Below the pieces are notes generated by a model, which made no database searches, was not told the DNA's origin, and saw only the letters and a list, made by a program, of their open reading frames with translations. Below are positions 34,153 through 50,222 of a DNA stretch of 52,560 nucleotides, one piece after another. Each line of letters starts with the position of its first letter. Position 1 is the first letter of the stretch. A program made the position numbers and the translations under genes. This DNA is from Paraphysoderma sedebokerense (Eukaryota; Blastocladiomycota; Physodermatomycetes; Physodermatales; Physodermataceae), in the NCBI GenBank assembly GCA_025602915.1, contig JAHLJZ010000126.1:1-52560 (forward strand). The letters run 5' to 3'.

Positions 34153-34528
34153 CGAAAACAAAATCTCTACTTGTCCTGTATCGATTGACATAAGCCAGAA
34201 ATTTCTATTCGTCGCCCACATTTTTCTGATATAACGACGTCCCGGGGTCTGGAGTTTGACACAATTTGAATATGTTTGTTGTCCGACTTGGTTCAGTACC
34301 ACCAGAGCTTGGGGTTGGGAGTTCCACATTAGAATATTCTATATATTAAAAGCAGCAGGTAGCATGGTGTACATTGTAATTCACGGCGCTCAGTTTAGTG
34401 ACACGCTTGTACATATTACAATTATCCTTTTCAACTCCTCTATATATAAAACTTTAATAACAGCCAATGTACTGTGGCACTTGACAACAAGTTGGTTCTG
34501 AAAATGGTGAAAAAAATATATTTACAAT
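34153..34528. other. Convergent 3' intergenic region
   Basis: Sits between the hypothetical gene (plus) and the ABCG gene (minus). AT-rich, with TATATATAAAAC near 34441. No gene seen. Confidence 0.4.
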
Positions 34529-37525
34529 TTATACAGTCCTGTCTGGACGACCTACAACTGCATTTGGCGACACTTCAGTCCATCCATGACTTACACCCGT
34601 TTCCATTTCCAATACCTCCCCAGTACCCGTCGGAGCTACCATGTTATGATTTCTATACCCAGAAGAAGTATACTGAGGTCTCTCTTTCACCGAACGTTTA
34701 GACAACTGCCACCATCTTTTCTTCTTTGTATCTCCAATTCTGGAGTTCGATAACCGTCTCGCGATACGGTAAAGACCGAAATAACCGAATACGAGAAAAG
34801 AGGCCCAAAGGATAATCAAAAATATGATATTCACGAAAACACTGAATCCACCGTCAAGTCTTGACACCAGAAAGAAGTAAAAGTCCGTCAGATTAATGGT
34901 TGATATGATTTATCGAAGACTTCAGCGCAAAAATGCCGTACCCTAAACGTTGGAGTTGACTTTCACCAGACACTCCGCCGACCTCAAAATCTTGCAATTG
35001 ATTCTTCATTAATCCTGTAAAACCGTATTGGATTGGACTAGAATTTAATATCGATACGGATCGTACAAGTTAGATGGCAAACCGGTAGTACTGGAAGTGT
35101 GGAAGTGATTGAACTCACCTGATCCATTGAAGCCAATTGATCCAATCCGGGGTAGAATCGTTGTTTGCGAAGAGACCACCTACCAATGAATTTTCAGTAC
35201 TTTACATTACGATAACGTAAAAATGACCGTCATCGTTGACATACCAAACTAAATTAGAATAAAATTAGTCAATGAGTCATCGTGACAATCAAAAATGACA
35301 TATCGACATACCATCATCAAGGGCAACACTACCAAAGGCATAATAGCCAATGCGATGCCTATATCACTGAACATGGATGTAACAAAAATTCCGAACGCTG
35401 CTCCGCATAATGCTAACAGAATAGCGAACAAAAGATACACCAAGAATGTCGAAACGGATGAGGAGAACCCAATAATCCAATACGAAATGCAGGCAAAGAC
35501 GATTGGAAATGTAATGTTGAATGGAAACTGTGCGATGAACAGTTAGGTTACTTGGGGCTGAGTAGTAGAGATAATGCGAAATTAAGTTGGTGAAACATAC
35601 TTCTACAGAATTTTTGGAAAGGTAGAAGGGTAACACGGAGTAATACCCGCTTATATATTCTCTTTGGAACACCGCTCTTTCTGCCGCGAAAATACCAAGA
35701 ACCGAAAACGACGCCGAGAAAAATTGGTTGACGGCTGGTAAAAGATAAATAATTAGTAATAAATTAGAATGAATAAACGTCAAGTTTATACTAACCGACA
35801 AAAAACAATGCTCCCGTGATATTCTGTAAAACGGCATTCGGTTCACCGTCCGTCACGTCAATATAGATAAAACTAATAAACAATCCCAACACAACCGCTT
35901 GAAATAATCTAGCCTGAAGAATCAACGGATTTCGGAACCCATTCTTGAAAGATCGCATTGAAAGGTACATTAGTTGAATGTAGAATGGAGATTTATATTT
36001 CGCTTGAGGAACCACGGCGGAAGATACTTCGCGTTTCGTGGTTTGAATGCTTTGTTTGAAAAGTTGAGAGTGCTTGTAGTTTTGGATTAACTCGGGAACG
36101 GTGAGTTTGGGACCGAATGTCTCGGTTTGAGTAGGGTCGAGGGGAAGAGAAGAGGATTCGTGAAGAATTGACATAAAAATGTAGTCGCACGGATTTGTGT
36201 ATCTGATAATTGATAAACTCGTGAGGTAAAGGTGAAGGTGGCGCGAGGATTAAAGTAAACGGTACATACTTGGGACAGGGATAACCTAATTGTGCGAAAT
36301 AGTCCACAACATTATGTGCAGGACCGCAATACAAGATCTTAACACTCAATCGCGTCAGTTTCGTGTATTGCTACATAAGAATGACTTGGACCCCATACCT
36401 CGCCCTCAACCAAAATCAATAGATCGTCCACAATATGAAATATTTCACTAATAATGGTGAATCAGATTTAATGTTCGTAACGTATATTATACCGGTGAAC
36501 TTACCTAGATGGTTGATGTAGCGTCGTAATCACAGTCTTCCCTTTTGCGGCCAACCCTTTTAACATTCGGATAACATTGAAAGCAGTGTACGCTAAGACG
36601 ACCGATCGTAAAACATTAAAAACCAACACGAATGCACAAAGTACATTGAACCCAAGATACGCACCATCAAGTCCAGTGGTACATTCATCCAAAAACAGTA
36701 GATCCGGGTTACTCACCAACTCTCTGGCAATAGCAGTTCGCTTTCGTTCTCCACCACTCACACCTTTCACTTGGTCCCCACCGATCACAGTTCTACGAGC
36801 CTTCTGGAGATCTAGTTCCTGAATAATCTCGTCTACGATTTTATCCGGGTTACCGTCCCTTTTGGTGCGAAGTTGTAACGAAAATTTAATGGCTGTAAAG
36901 ACAATCGTCAGGTCAGACTGAAACTGAGTTCGTTGAATGCATAGGCGTAGTCACCTTCTTCCACTGTCACTGTTGACATGATAATATCATCTTGGAAAAC
37001 GTAACCGCTTAATTTTCGGAGTTGTTTTTGTGTAACTGGAATATTATTGATGGATATATCGCCGTCCAGTTTCCCGGAAGATGTGGTACCGGCCTAAAAA
37101 TCGGAAATGAATACGAACAAAAATTTTATCAAGCGCTTGTAGCAGATAAATTTAAGATTCATATCAACATACCAAACAATTTAATAAAGTTGTTTTTCCG
37201 CTACCGGAAGGCCCGAGGATCGCTGTCAATTTTCCTAAGCGCTTATCATTCAGCGCACGTTCATCTCGAATAGTTGGACATTCTCAATTGTCATGGATCG
37301 ACTTAACTCACCAGGACGAAACACTCCAGAAATATCCCTCAAAATTACTTTCTCTTTCGTAACTGTTTTCTTCCTTCGAAATCTCCGTTTTGGTTGGCCC
37401 TCCGTCGGAACATCGCTTCTAATTTGCACTGAATAAGATAAATCCTTGAACGCGATTGTCACCGGGATATGAGGTGCAATGGCAATACTATGGTGTAACT
37501 CTACATCCGGCTTCGATTGAGTCAT
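34529..37525 (-). CDS. ABCG (White/BCRP-type) half transporter
   Basis: ATP-driven half-size exporter that works as a dimer. About ten exons. The N-terminal nucleotide-binding domain has FKDLSYSVQIR, Walker A ILGPSGSGKTTLLNCL (about 37180-37220), the Q loop YVFQDDIIMSTVTVEEAI, the ABC signature VKGVSGGERKRTAIARELV, Walker B LLFLDECTTGLD and the H loop ITTLHQPS. A linker then leads to the ABC2 membrane domain: QLMYLSMRSFKNGFRNPLI, LGLFISFIYIDVTDG, and IGIALAIMPLVVLPLMMVC, with a last TM near the C-terminus (FVNIIFLIILWASFLVFGYF) and a basic/Ser-rich tail. The Walker B/D-loop junction is interrupted by a 72-nt stop-free intron (36593-36664). The substrate cannot be read from sequence; lipids, sterols or drugs are usual for the family. 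Confidence 0.9.
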
Positions 37526-37919
37526 GATAGTCAGAAAAATATCAAAATGTATTGGTTATCATTCAAAGGGTCGCGGAATCCTTTAAAATAAGTCGTTAGG
37601 CCGCCGGTACTTTACTGTACTCCTGAGGTGACGTAATTTAGCCATAATGAGTGGATTAGTCAGGGCTCAAAACTCAATCTGTCGGTTCATCGTAGATATC
37701 AATGTACACTTGATTCTCCGATGTTAGGTAATGCTACATCGACTGAGAAATCGCAAAAATCAATGTAATTCAAGTCGCCAGATTTTTCCGAGACATTGAA
37801 AGAAGGCACGGAAAAACCGGAGTTGGACATTTTAACAGCGAAATTGTCCCTGCTCTCGGTTGAATACTACGAAAACGACTTTTGACCTCACATATCGTAT
37901 CATCTAGCCGCTTATCATA
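37526..37919. promoter_or_regulatory. Divergent promoter region, ABCG/tyrosine aminotransferase
   Basis: 394 bp between the two divergent start codons. It contains a moderately GC-containing core around 37590-37640 and no visible coding frame. It is assigned as a shared promoter by position. Confidence 0.4.
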
Positions 37920-39780
37920 ATGTCGACTCAATCATCCTGGACTGTACCAGCTTCACTTGCGTCCAAACGGACGACTAATCCTATCCGTCAAATCGTTGAT
38001 ACCATGAAGGTCAAGCCGAATCCAAACAAAGAGATGATCAGTTTGGCGCTCGGTACTATTTTGTTACATCCAATATAATACGAATATCTCGGAGTCTATT
38101 AATTAATGCTGAAACTGTATAACATGCATTAGGTGACCCTACTGTGTTCGGGAACTACAAGCTTCATTCTAGCTGTGTGGAAGCCGTAGAGACGCAACTC
38201 AAAAGTTTCAAGGCCAACGGATATCCGCCCGCTGCTGGCTACGAATTTGCAAGAGGTATTAAACATCATTCAACAACATATTAATATCATGATCAGTTTT
38301 AGTAACTTGATATGTATTTATGATGGATAGCTGCTATTGCCGAACATCATACTACACCCACGTCACAGTTAACTGCGAATGATGTCGTTATTGCGTCCGG
38401 ATGTTCAGGCGCTCTTGAACTTTGTATCAATGTTTTGGCGAATGAAGGTAAGACATATCATGACCTACTTTGTCGATAGAGAGTGAATCCAGTGTGTGTT
38501 CTTACTTTTGTCGGTCATAGGCCAGACTATACTTCTGCCGCGACCTGGGTTCTCAGTTTACCAGACCATTGCCGATTCTAAAGGAATTAATTGCAAATAT
38601 TATAATCTTATTGTTAATATCTATTCTTTCTGCATTTTGAGTTTCTGAATTCAATTGTTCTTTGAGAGTCTGACACGACATGAACTTTTTATAGCCTGAA
38701 AAATCTTGGGAAATAGATCTTGCTCATTTAGAATCACTAATCGATAGCACGACGGCAGCCATATTAATTAATAATCCGAGGTTAGTAGTTTCACGAGATT
38801 ATCTCTTTTTTTTTTATATGTACGATTGACATTTGTTAATTGTTTGGATACAGTAATCCTTGCGGATCCGTTTACACCAAACAGCATCTTCTCGATGTCC
38901 TCAAAGTGGCAGAGAAACACCACATCCCAATTATCGCTGACGAAATATATTCAGATATGGTTTTTGCACCGAATCAGTTTTTCCCTCTCGGTTCGTTAAG
39001 TGTGAATGTACCCGTCTTGAGTGTTGGCGGTTTGGCCAAGAAATGGCTAGTTCCGGGATGGAGATTGGGATGGTAATCAATTTTACCTTTCATTTTGAAT
39101 GTTCTGTTCGTTTTGTTCCTTTATTAATCATGTCTTTACTCATGCCTTTACTTGTTGTCGAATTTTTAGGATTCTTATTCATGATAACCACAATGGGTTT
39201 TCTGAAATCCGCGTCGGTTTGTCAAAACTCGCTCAAATCATTATTGGAGCGAATTCCTTGATTCAAGCGTCGCTACCAAGTATTCTCCTCAAAACGCCAT
39301 CCGAATTTTATTCCGAGACGAAAGCACAATTGCAGGTATACATACTTATTTCCGATGTTCTTATTGGAATGATAGATTTTAATATTGCCGTTCTTGTCAT
39401 GTCAGCAACAAGCTCAATACTCTGCTAAAGTACTGGGTGAAATTCAAGGTCTTAAAATAGTAGTCCCGCAAGGAGCCATGTACATGATGGTTGGGATCGA
39501 TATTAATCAATTCAAAGATATTCACAACGACATTGAGTTCACCGAGAAATTACTGAGCGAGGAGTCAGTCATGTGTCTGCCCGGACAGGTATGTTTGTTT
39601 TTAATAATCAGATTCTTTATTTTATTCATTTGTACCTAAAATTGTCGGTTTATGTTTGATGGGATTTTTAAGTGCTTTAAATACCCGAATTACTTCCGTG
39701 TGGTGTTCACACCACCTATCCCCAAGCTTGAAGAAGCTTATGCCCGCATTAAGCAATTTTGTGAAAGACATAGAAAGTAG
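37920..39780 (+). CDS. TAT: Tyrosine aminotransferase (PLP, class I)
   Basis: Catalyses tyrosine + 2-oxoglutarate to 4-hydroxyphenylpyruvate + glutamate, the first step of tyrosine breakdown. About nine exons. Start [21 protein letters not shown], then the TAT motif [109 protein letters not shown] (Asp and Tyr that hold PLP) and [16 protein letters not shown], where the first Lys of AKK is the Schiff-base residue; [15 protein letters not shown] at the end carries the carboxylate-binding Arg region. About 420 aa, full length. Family function is well established; the substrate is inferred from TAT-specific blocks. Confidence 0.92.
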
Positions 39781-40119
39781 AACGTAGTAGCATTTAGATG
39801 TAAAAATTGTGGCATCAGAGTGAAATAACTGGGTGGCAGGTGGAAGAAACGCGTCTTCACAAGAACGTCAAAGCTGTGCGTAACAAAGAATAGTGGATAT
39901 TAAATATTTCAATATACAAAATCTACAAATTATGTTTAGAGTTTCACAGACTCTCTACTTAAAGATGTAACAATTATGTGTATCTCTCCCTCCAAATTAC
40001 GAGGGTGCTAGACCTTGAGATCGACTCACGGCTTCTGGTTCATAAGTCGGTGGTGGGTGGGGTGAGATTTTGCGTTTCCTCATATAATTTAAAAATTGAT
40101 CGGGAATTTCAGCCAGAAC
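39781..40119. other. Convergent 3' intergenic region
   Basis: Lies between tyrosine aminotransferase (plus) and copine (minus). AT-rich with TTAAATATTTCAATA; no gene recognised. Confidence 0.4.
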
Positions 40120-42642
<2,523 letters not shown>

Positions 42643-43413
42643 TCGGGACAAGCGTGGATGACCTAATATGGAGGAGAGGAGATAAATAAAGCAGGCAGGA
42701 GAGTGGCGAGGAAGGTCGAGGGCTCTTCGGAATTCAAAGTGTATCTAGTTTTTGATATATCGAATTCTCCGTATCCCCCAAGCCGACAATTGTCGATGTC
42801 TGGTGGGAGTCAGACTGTCAGTTCCTCTTCCTGACGTGCACTGATCATGCCGTATACTCATCCGTGTCGGAGACTAAAGTTGACATGATTCATACTTGTT
42901 ATGTGGATATGATTATGAAGAGTCGGATTGCATTGATCGATTATGAAGGCTTACTCTTGACTGATAATTTGTGTTTAAACTCAGTTCTGCCGATGTGCTT
43001 CTGTCTTTGGTCTTCTGTGCTGTTCTGCTTCTAGACCTGCTTCGGAAATGCGCTAGCCGCCACTGCACTGAATGGTCGGACACAATTCAAATACATTCAT
43101 TTCAAGCAACCGTAGGTCCGCAACCTGGGCCGGCTACTGTGAGATTAATAGTCTGACATCACATTAAATGCTTATATAGCATCAAGGGCATACTTTTATT
43201 CAAGGCACATTAAGGGAATATTGGACAACCATCACATATGAAAGGGATATTTGTAATGCATTATTCAATGAAGAACAACTCATATTAGGGCTAACGTAAG
43301 TAAAGTAGTTATGCCGTCGCAAATTGATATCTATAAAATGGAGTTTCAACCCGAACCAGACCCGACAGAACAAAAACTTTCTTCTCAGTTCAGACAGACC
43401 AAATTTTTTAATC
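42643..43413. promoter_or_regulatory. Divergent intergenic region, copine/NDUFAF5
   Basis: 771 bp without a recognised gene. It contains a 12-bp perfect palindrome CGACAATTGTCG near 42784 and pyrimidine-rich stretches, and presumably includes both promoters. Confidence 0.4.
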
Positions 43414-45057
43414 ATGTTCCACTCTTTAACGAAACCGATGCTTCCTCGGATACTTAGAACTATCTGCAATTGTTCACATTTAGTTGGCCGGAAGTTCCAT
43501 ACTTGTATTCCCCTCTTGAACTCTGCACCGCAGATTTTCGATCGGCAGGCAAAAACTCTTCAGCGTTCGCGAGCAGCTTTTCATCCGAACTCGAGGAAGT
43601 CAGATTATCTAAAAGATGAAGTCGGAAGACGAATTGTCGAGAGAATACTGGTAATTATAAAGCATACAACTGTAGAGTAGCAAAACAATGGAAATTCCGA
43701 TTAAACGACAGTTTTGACCTAATGCCTTCTCTGTGGTGACTATTCAATGACGACATAACTAATTTTTAGGATATCAAAAAAAGATACGATACTATAGTAG
43801 AGCTAGGATCGGGTCCTGGTCACATTATCAAGCATTTAGATGATGATATCACAGAAAAGATAATTATGTGCGATATTAGCAGTACGTAGTTTTTTCCTCC
43901 CTCATCTATAATCATACCTGATTTCAACTTACAGATCCCATTTTAATCTGAATAAAATTTATATAGAAGAATTGCTTTATCGAGATCAAAACCTTGATTC
44001 GCAGTATGATGGTTTGTTTTTAGGGCCTTCTGATGGCAAACTGTCCAAAGTGGAGTCTCATAACATAATACAATCTAGTTGCTGTCGAACGTAAAGTCAC
44101 CGACGAAGAAAACATTCCATTTGATGAAAATTCGTTAGATATGGTTGTCAGCAACCTGTCACTTCACTGGGTTAACGATCTCCCTGGTATTTTGCACATT
44201 ATGCTGATTTGAACAACTCTGTGGCAAAGAGAATAACAAAGATTTTTAAATGTGTATTCAAATATTTATAGGATCCTTAATACAAATCCGTCGATGCCTA
44301 AAACCTGACGGGGTGTTTATCGGTGCCATGTTAGGTGGGGATACACTTTTCGAACTGAGGACATCATTGCAACTAGCGGAATTGGAACGAGATGGTGGAA
44401 TGTCACCGAGAGTATCACCCATGACCCGTACGCCTCGATTCAATATTGCATCTTTTGTCATTACTTTATACTAACACCCTACCCCTTCTTAAATAGAGGT
44501 CAGCGATGTCGGCAGCCTTCTGTCGAGAGCAGGTTTTACCTTAACGACAGTTGATATTGATGATATTATCGTCAATTATCCTTCACCTTTCGAATTAATG
44601 GATGATTTAAGGGCGATGGGCGAATCGAACGCCGTCATGCAAAGGTTTGAGCGCCTTTCGTCTTTTGCTGTTCTATCTCCGGATTCACTAAAGTGATCCA
44701 ATCACTAGAATCCCACATCTGAAGCGGGATGTTTTACTCGCTGGTAGCGCAATTTATAAAGGTAAAATGCTCCTTATTTGCTGCAATGCAATTCTTTTAA
44801 CTCATCAATGGTGATTTTTCGGAAAATCAGAACTTCATGGCAACCCGGATGGCAGTATACCTGCGACTTTCCAGATTCTGTACATGGTAAGGCTGCTGTC
44901 CTCTTCAGCTTTTTCGGAGTATTGAAATTAACTTTATCGGTCATAGATCGGTTGGAAACCGCATCAATCGCAACCTCAACCGAAGCCGCGGGGCAGCGCA
45001 ACAGTTAGTATAAAGGAGGTGTTGGAACAGTCGCCAAATCTGGGCACCAAGCTGTAA
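43414..45057 (+). CDS. NDUFAF5: NDUFAF5-like mitochondrial complex I assembly methyltransferase-fold hydroxylase
   Basis: Mitochondrial matrix protein with a class I SAM-methyltransferase fold; the human enzyme hydroxylates an Arg of NDUFS7 during early complex I assembly. About seven exons. The presequence is basic ([20 protein letters not shown]). The block [14 protein letters not shown] is the family's N-terminal signature. SAM motif I is [15 protein letters not shown] (about 43795-43840), then [99 protein letters not shown] and the C-terminal [20 protein letters not shown]. All landmarks of NDUFAF5 are present in order; about 340 aa. The presence of a complex I factor shows a respiratory-competent organism. 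Confidence 0.92.
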
Positions 45058-45335
45058 TAGTGAAGGCTCCGTCCATGTGCAAACGCTGTGATGTGCATAG
45101 CGATTTCAATTAGACTTATGATACGTGATGTATTCATTAAAACGGAATTAAAAGAAGTTCATTTTCGTGCTTTACACATTACATGATTATTTTTCCCCAC
45201 GGGACATTATCAGTGTACATTTGCAATAGTGCGAATAATTTACATATTACGTACAAGTTTAAACACTGCTATGTAAAGTAAAATATTTACAATCATAAAT
45301 ACAGGTTCAGAGAACAAACAATTCGAGAATTATGT
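45058..45335. other. Convergent 3' intergenic region
   Basis: Short AT-rich spacer between NDUFAF5 (plus) and the P-type ATPase (minus); probable 3' UTRs only. Confidence 0.4.
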
Positions 45336-48300
45336 TTACTTTTCAAAAGCGGCTTTTTGCATTTCAGATGGATTGATTTCAGCGTCATCGGAACTCACAA
45401 GAGTTCTATTTTCAACATTGGCATAGTATCGGTTTTTGGCGAATTTGTAGAGCTCAGCGATAATAAGGAAGATAACAACGGCGGCAGCAACGAATCCCCA
45501 TTCATAGCTAAATACAAAGTTTAAGGTCAGCTCTCAATTTAGGAGTAGACTAAGAGGAATCTGAATGTACGTACTCGAAAGGCATTTGGTAGAAAATGTA
45601 GGTGTTCAAACCAGGAATATAAGCAAGAGGAGCCAAAGTGACTAAAATATATAGCACGGTGAGAGAACAGTCGATGAACAGGAATGGACATATCGTACAT
45701 ACCAAAACCAGCAAGAATTGCCCAGTTCAAAGCTCTGATTCCAGTCCATTTCATTTGCCAGAGGTGCAGACGAGGAGATCGACAGACATATCCGTGGACT
45801 AAATCAACATGTTAGATTCATTTGTGCTCCATATTCATGACAAGGAAATAAAAGAGATGCTTACCCAACAAAAGACTAGTCAAAGTATAGAACGACACAG
45901 CTCTTCCGCGGAAGATGCCTTCGCAAGCGGGATCACGGTAATTCTTGTTACAACCAGTTGTGGCGCTCCAATCACCCGGCCAGATCATCATAGTGAGAAG
46001 GAAGTTGCCCAAGGAGAGGGAGCCCATAATAAAACCGTAGAAGAAAGTATCCGTCAACAGCTCTGGGGTAAAAACTCCATCATTACGGGGTGGATCCGAC
46101 ATAATGTCTCTGTCTCCCCTTTCAATACCGAGGGCAAGAGCGACAGGTGAAGAAGTGGCAGTGTTGACCCATAAAATTTGTAATGGAGACATTGGGAAGA
46201 TGGGAACCCCAGCGGCATCTTGAACGGCCAAACCGACAACCATCGCAATGACTTCTGAGACGTTACCAGAGAGGAGATGGAGTGTGAACTTCTTGACGTT
46301 ACCAAAAATACGACGGCCTTCAGAAATAGCACTATGATATTGTTGAAGTCAATTTACCAAGTTCATGTCGGAATACGAGTACTAATATGGCACGTACCTG
46401 ACAATAGTAGCGAAGTTGTCATCGGTCAGAGTGATATCAGAAGCTTGTTTAGTCACATCTGATCCACCCAATCCCATAGCAATACCCACATCAGCTCGTT
46501 TGATAGCCGGGGAATCATTGACACCATCACCTAGTTTAAACGAGATTAATGGCAAGTTTTTAATGTGAGGATAAGTAGCCTGTCACATACCTGTCATAAC
46601 AACGAAACGTTTTCGTCGATGCAAAGCTTGAACCATTTTTACTTTTGTTTCAGGAGAGCATCGAGCGACAACCAATGGGAGTTCTGGTAAAGCGTCAAGT
46701 TCTTCTTCAGTTTTACTGTCGAATTCAGTGCTGGTCATAACAATATTCTTAGTTTTCACCAAGGTAGCGGGAACAATTCCAATCTAGATAAGCAATGAAA
46801 TGAAAATTGAGTTAACTTTCTAGTATTCGATTAAAACGAATATCAGATAATCGGTACCTTTCTTGCGATTGCTTCTGCAGTGGCAGGATGATCACCAGTA
46901 ATCATATGCACTTTGATTCCGGCTTTATGACACGCCGCTACTGAGTGAGCCGTTTCGGGTCTAATAGCATTCCAGAGGAAAACATCAATGTAAATATTAA
47001 CTATGATAATAGGGTAATGGAACTAAAATGTACCTTGGGGGATCCATCAAACCAAGAAGGCCACCAAAAGTAAATCCGACTTCAATTTTGTTACGATTTT
47101 CGACTTCATCAATTTCTTTCAAGAATTCAGCGGTAACTTGTTCAGGTTCCAACACCTTCCAGCCAATTGACAATACCCGCAATCCTTTCTTAGCCAATGA
47201 AGTTACTTTTGAAGCGACTTCGTCTTTGAATTCACCAGTAATAGGTTCAACGGAGGAGTTGGCGGCTATGTAGTATTGACTGGACAAGCCAATCAAAACT
47301 TCGAAGGCACCTTTGACCAGGATAAACACTTTCTGTGTCGGTTCATGGCGGTAAATTGCGGTCATTCTTTTGAGAGCTGAATCAAAGGGAAATTCTCCCA
47401 AAAAGGTGTATTCAGATGAAAGGCTGAGTAGAGAATCGGTAAGAACATGACGTATTGGATTAGCAGACCAAGAAATAACTTACTTTGCCTTTACATAACC
47501 TAATTTTTCCCCAAAAATAGCCAAGGCGAGTCTATTAAATGAATGAAAGTTAGATTATCATAAAATGACATGAGATTCAAGTGCTACTCTTACTCAGTGC
47601 TGTCGCCAGTACCACCGTAGATGTTGGTCGTTTGGTCAAAGTGAACAGTACAAGTATTGCAAAGTGACGCAACCAGTACGAGTTGTTCTATAAATAATAT
47701 GTCATGGTGAATAGAAGTACAGATCTCTACACAATAACATACAAACTTACTCAAATCGTCAGCAATGGTTTTGGTTATGTCTTGTTCGCCAGATGTGACC
47801 GTAATTGTTTTTCCGAAACCTCCCTCGACTTCAAAATCGACACCGCCGATTGAGCCTTGGGTAACTGACATTTTTCCTTCCGTAAGAGTACCAGTCTAAT
47901 GCAAATGGGAATTAGAAGATGTTTCTGACCCGATTATGGCGGCTTTCTTACCTTATCTGAGCAGATATTAGTCAAAGCGGAGAGGGCTTCCAAGGATACC
48001 AGTCTACGGACGATAGCTTTCTGTTTCGCCATCCTTCTGACACCGAAGGCCACTGTTTGAGTGGAAAGAAAACAAAATAAGTATTCATTTGAGAGATAGT
48101 GATAATAATGATTGCTTTATACTTGTGATTGTGACGACAGCAGGTAATCCTTCGGGTAAAATAGCGACAGCAGTTGCGATTCCATACAGAAGAACTTGTT
48201 GGTCGGAAATGTTCCAATCATTGACCCAAAAGCATACAATAGCCAAAGTGATGGAGCATCCCAATAGGAAAAACATCATTCTCATCATTGTCTTTTCTAA

Positions 48301-49393
48301 AGGAGTTTTTTCGCTAGTGCCACTGGCTACTTCCTTCGCGATTTTTCCAATTTCTGTCATCGATCCAGTTCGAACAACCACACCAGTTCCTCTACCAAGT
48401 GCTACTAAAGTAGATGCGAACACGGAATTTATACGATCTCCCAGAGGAATATCTGCATCTGAAATAGGATCGACATTTTTGCGAACTGGAATTGGCTCAC
48501 CAGTAAGTAGAGCCTCGTTAACATTGAGATTGACGGCTTGGATTATGCGTAAATCGGCAGGGATTTGATCCTATAGTTTTTCCAATGAGCTTAAAAGCAG
48601 CGGGGTTCCCAGATTCTAAGGAGCTGTACTTACTCCTTCTTCCAAGAAGACAATATCCCCTGGGACAAGTTGATTGGCAGGAATAATGGAGACTTCTTGA
48701 TTTCTTAAACACCGCGCCGTGGGACTAGCCATTGCCCTGAGAGCTTCCATTGTCTTTTCTGATTTATACCTAGATATCAAAATTTAATATTTTCCAATCG
48801 CGGGGTTGTGTATGAATGACTTTATGAACTTACTCTTGGCGGAAACCGATCAATGTGTTTGTTATAATGACAAACCCCAGTACAATGATTTCGGCCTAGC
48901 GACAAAAGATTAGTGAGATTAAGAGGTTCCTGAACTATTTCGCAGGAGTAGAAACATACGATGTCATTACCGACGGCGGACATAATGAGCGCGAAAAACA
49001 GAACACCATTCATTGGGTTCACCAACTTTTGAAAAGTTATCAGTATCAGCACCTATAATATAAAACAAAAATGGGCTTACGCTAATCGTAAACAGTTAGT
49101 AAGTTTTGCTGCCAATCACTCAGCATAGAAAGGGCCACTCACTTTGTGAAGAGAACCTTCCAGGCCGAAACTCCGCCATCCCCAGATAATTCGTTCAAAC
49201 CGAAGGTAGCTTCCCGCTCTTTCGCCTGCTCAGTAGACAAGCCCTTGTTTGGATCTAAACAAATTTGCCACTGAGTGGTCGGTTTAGAGATTTGGAATCA
49301 GGGTGCAAGACACAAACCTGTTTTGAAGCGTTCAACCACTTCGGAAGTGGAGAGCGTATGAAACGCAGTGCTTTCAATTGCTGTTGCATCCAT
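45336..49393 (-). CDS. ENA-like (type IID) P-type cation ATPase
   Basis: Plasma-membrane-type P2 ATPase, probably exporting Na+ or K+. ATG at 49393 ([20 protein letters not shown]), stop at 45336; about 20 exons, about 1,050 aa. Features in order: N-terminal cation-ATPase region ([20 protein letters not shown]), A-domain [13 protein letters not shown]4 [14 protein letters not shown], phosphorylation site [13 protein letters not shown] split by an intron after DK, nucleotide domain [18 protein letters not shown] and VKGAFEVLI, hinge [21 protein letters not shown]6 [17 protein letters not shown], and a C-terminal hydrophilic tail. The NDSP hinge and ATSS in M6 (instead of NDAP and a carboxylate) favour ENA type over SERCA; M4 PEGLP is shared by both. 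ENA pumps are typical of fungi. SERCA/PMR1 is the alternative. Confidence 0.85.
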
Positions 49394-50222
49394 GGTGGTA
49401 GAATTAGATTAGATAACGAAAATTTGGATTTCTGCAGTTTATATACCTCTTCCTTTCCAATCAATGCGCGATAACGTCAACGCCCCGGTGAGCCACATCA
49501 ATCGCGCAAGCCCAACCAAATAAATTACAATATGTATTGTAGTAATTTCATTCTAGAACACGAACATGGTTTTACAATAGCCCAGATTAATACCTCAAAT
49601 TACAATTTCAGCCAATCATTTTGTGGTTGAATCTCACGTCATCCGTGCAGCCAAAGATAAGAACCATTGAAAATATTGTCTAATTCAGATCACCTCATCT
49701 TTATTAAACGATGCACCTATTAAGATTTAGGGCAATCAAAATCAAATGTACGGAAAATTGCTCATTTGTGGTACCATTACTATATGTATTGTGGGCACAA
49801 ATATATTGATTCCGCCACCATTGCTCCTGAATACCACATGGGCAGGAAATGCCAACAGTCCCAGGAAAACTGTATCCTGTGATTTATGTTTATTTTAATC
49901 ATTCTGGCTTACCCAATTAGATACATATAACGTATGAAAGATAAAGCGAGAAATTAATATGATTTCAAGCGGATTTGCTGTTGGCTATGTCTTACCTTGT
50001 CCTTCTGCATTTGTGAATTGGTCTACTTAGGGCCTTGACTTTCATCTTTGCAATGATATCTTTACAATTTATTTCGAAAAAAGTAAGGTAGAGTTGCGTC
50101 AAGCAGCAAATGTCATATGTATATATATTACATTATAATTTTTACATGATAGTCTTTATTTTACATAAATATCCGCAATGCTTAATATTTATTCCATTCT
50201 ACATCATACTCTTTTGCTGAGT
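49394..50222. other. 829-bp intergenic stretch
   Basis: Upstream of the P-type ATPase and downstream of the LPMO/BIM1-like gene. AT-rich, especially 50110-50215 (ATATATATTACATTATAA). No recognisable gene; holds the ATPase promoter. Confidence 0.4.

Noticed and set aside
42784-42795. 12-bp palindrome CGACAATTGTCG as an operator
   Set aside because: Single occurrence in an 0.8-kb spacer with no supporting context; mentioned only in the region entry.
45336-49393. SERCA calcium pump
   Set aside because: The NDSP hinge and ATSS in M6 in place of NDAP and the TDGLPA motif favour an ENA-like pump; SERCA is kept only as an alternative.
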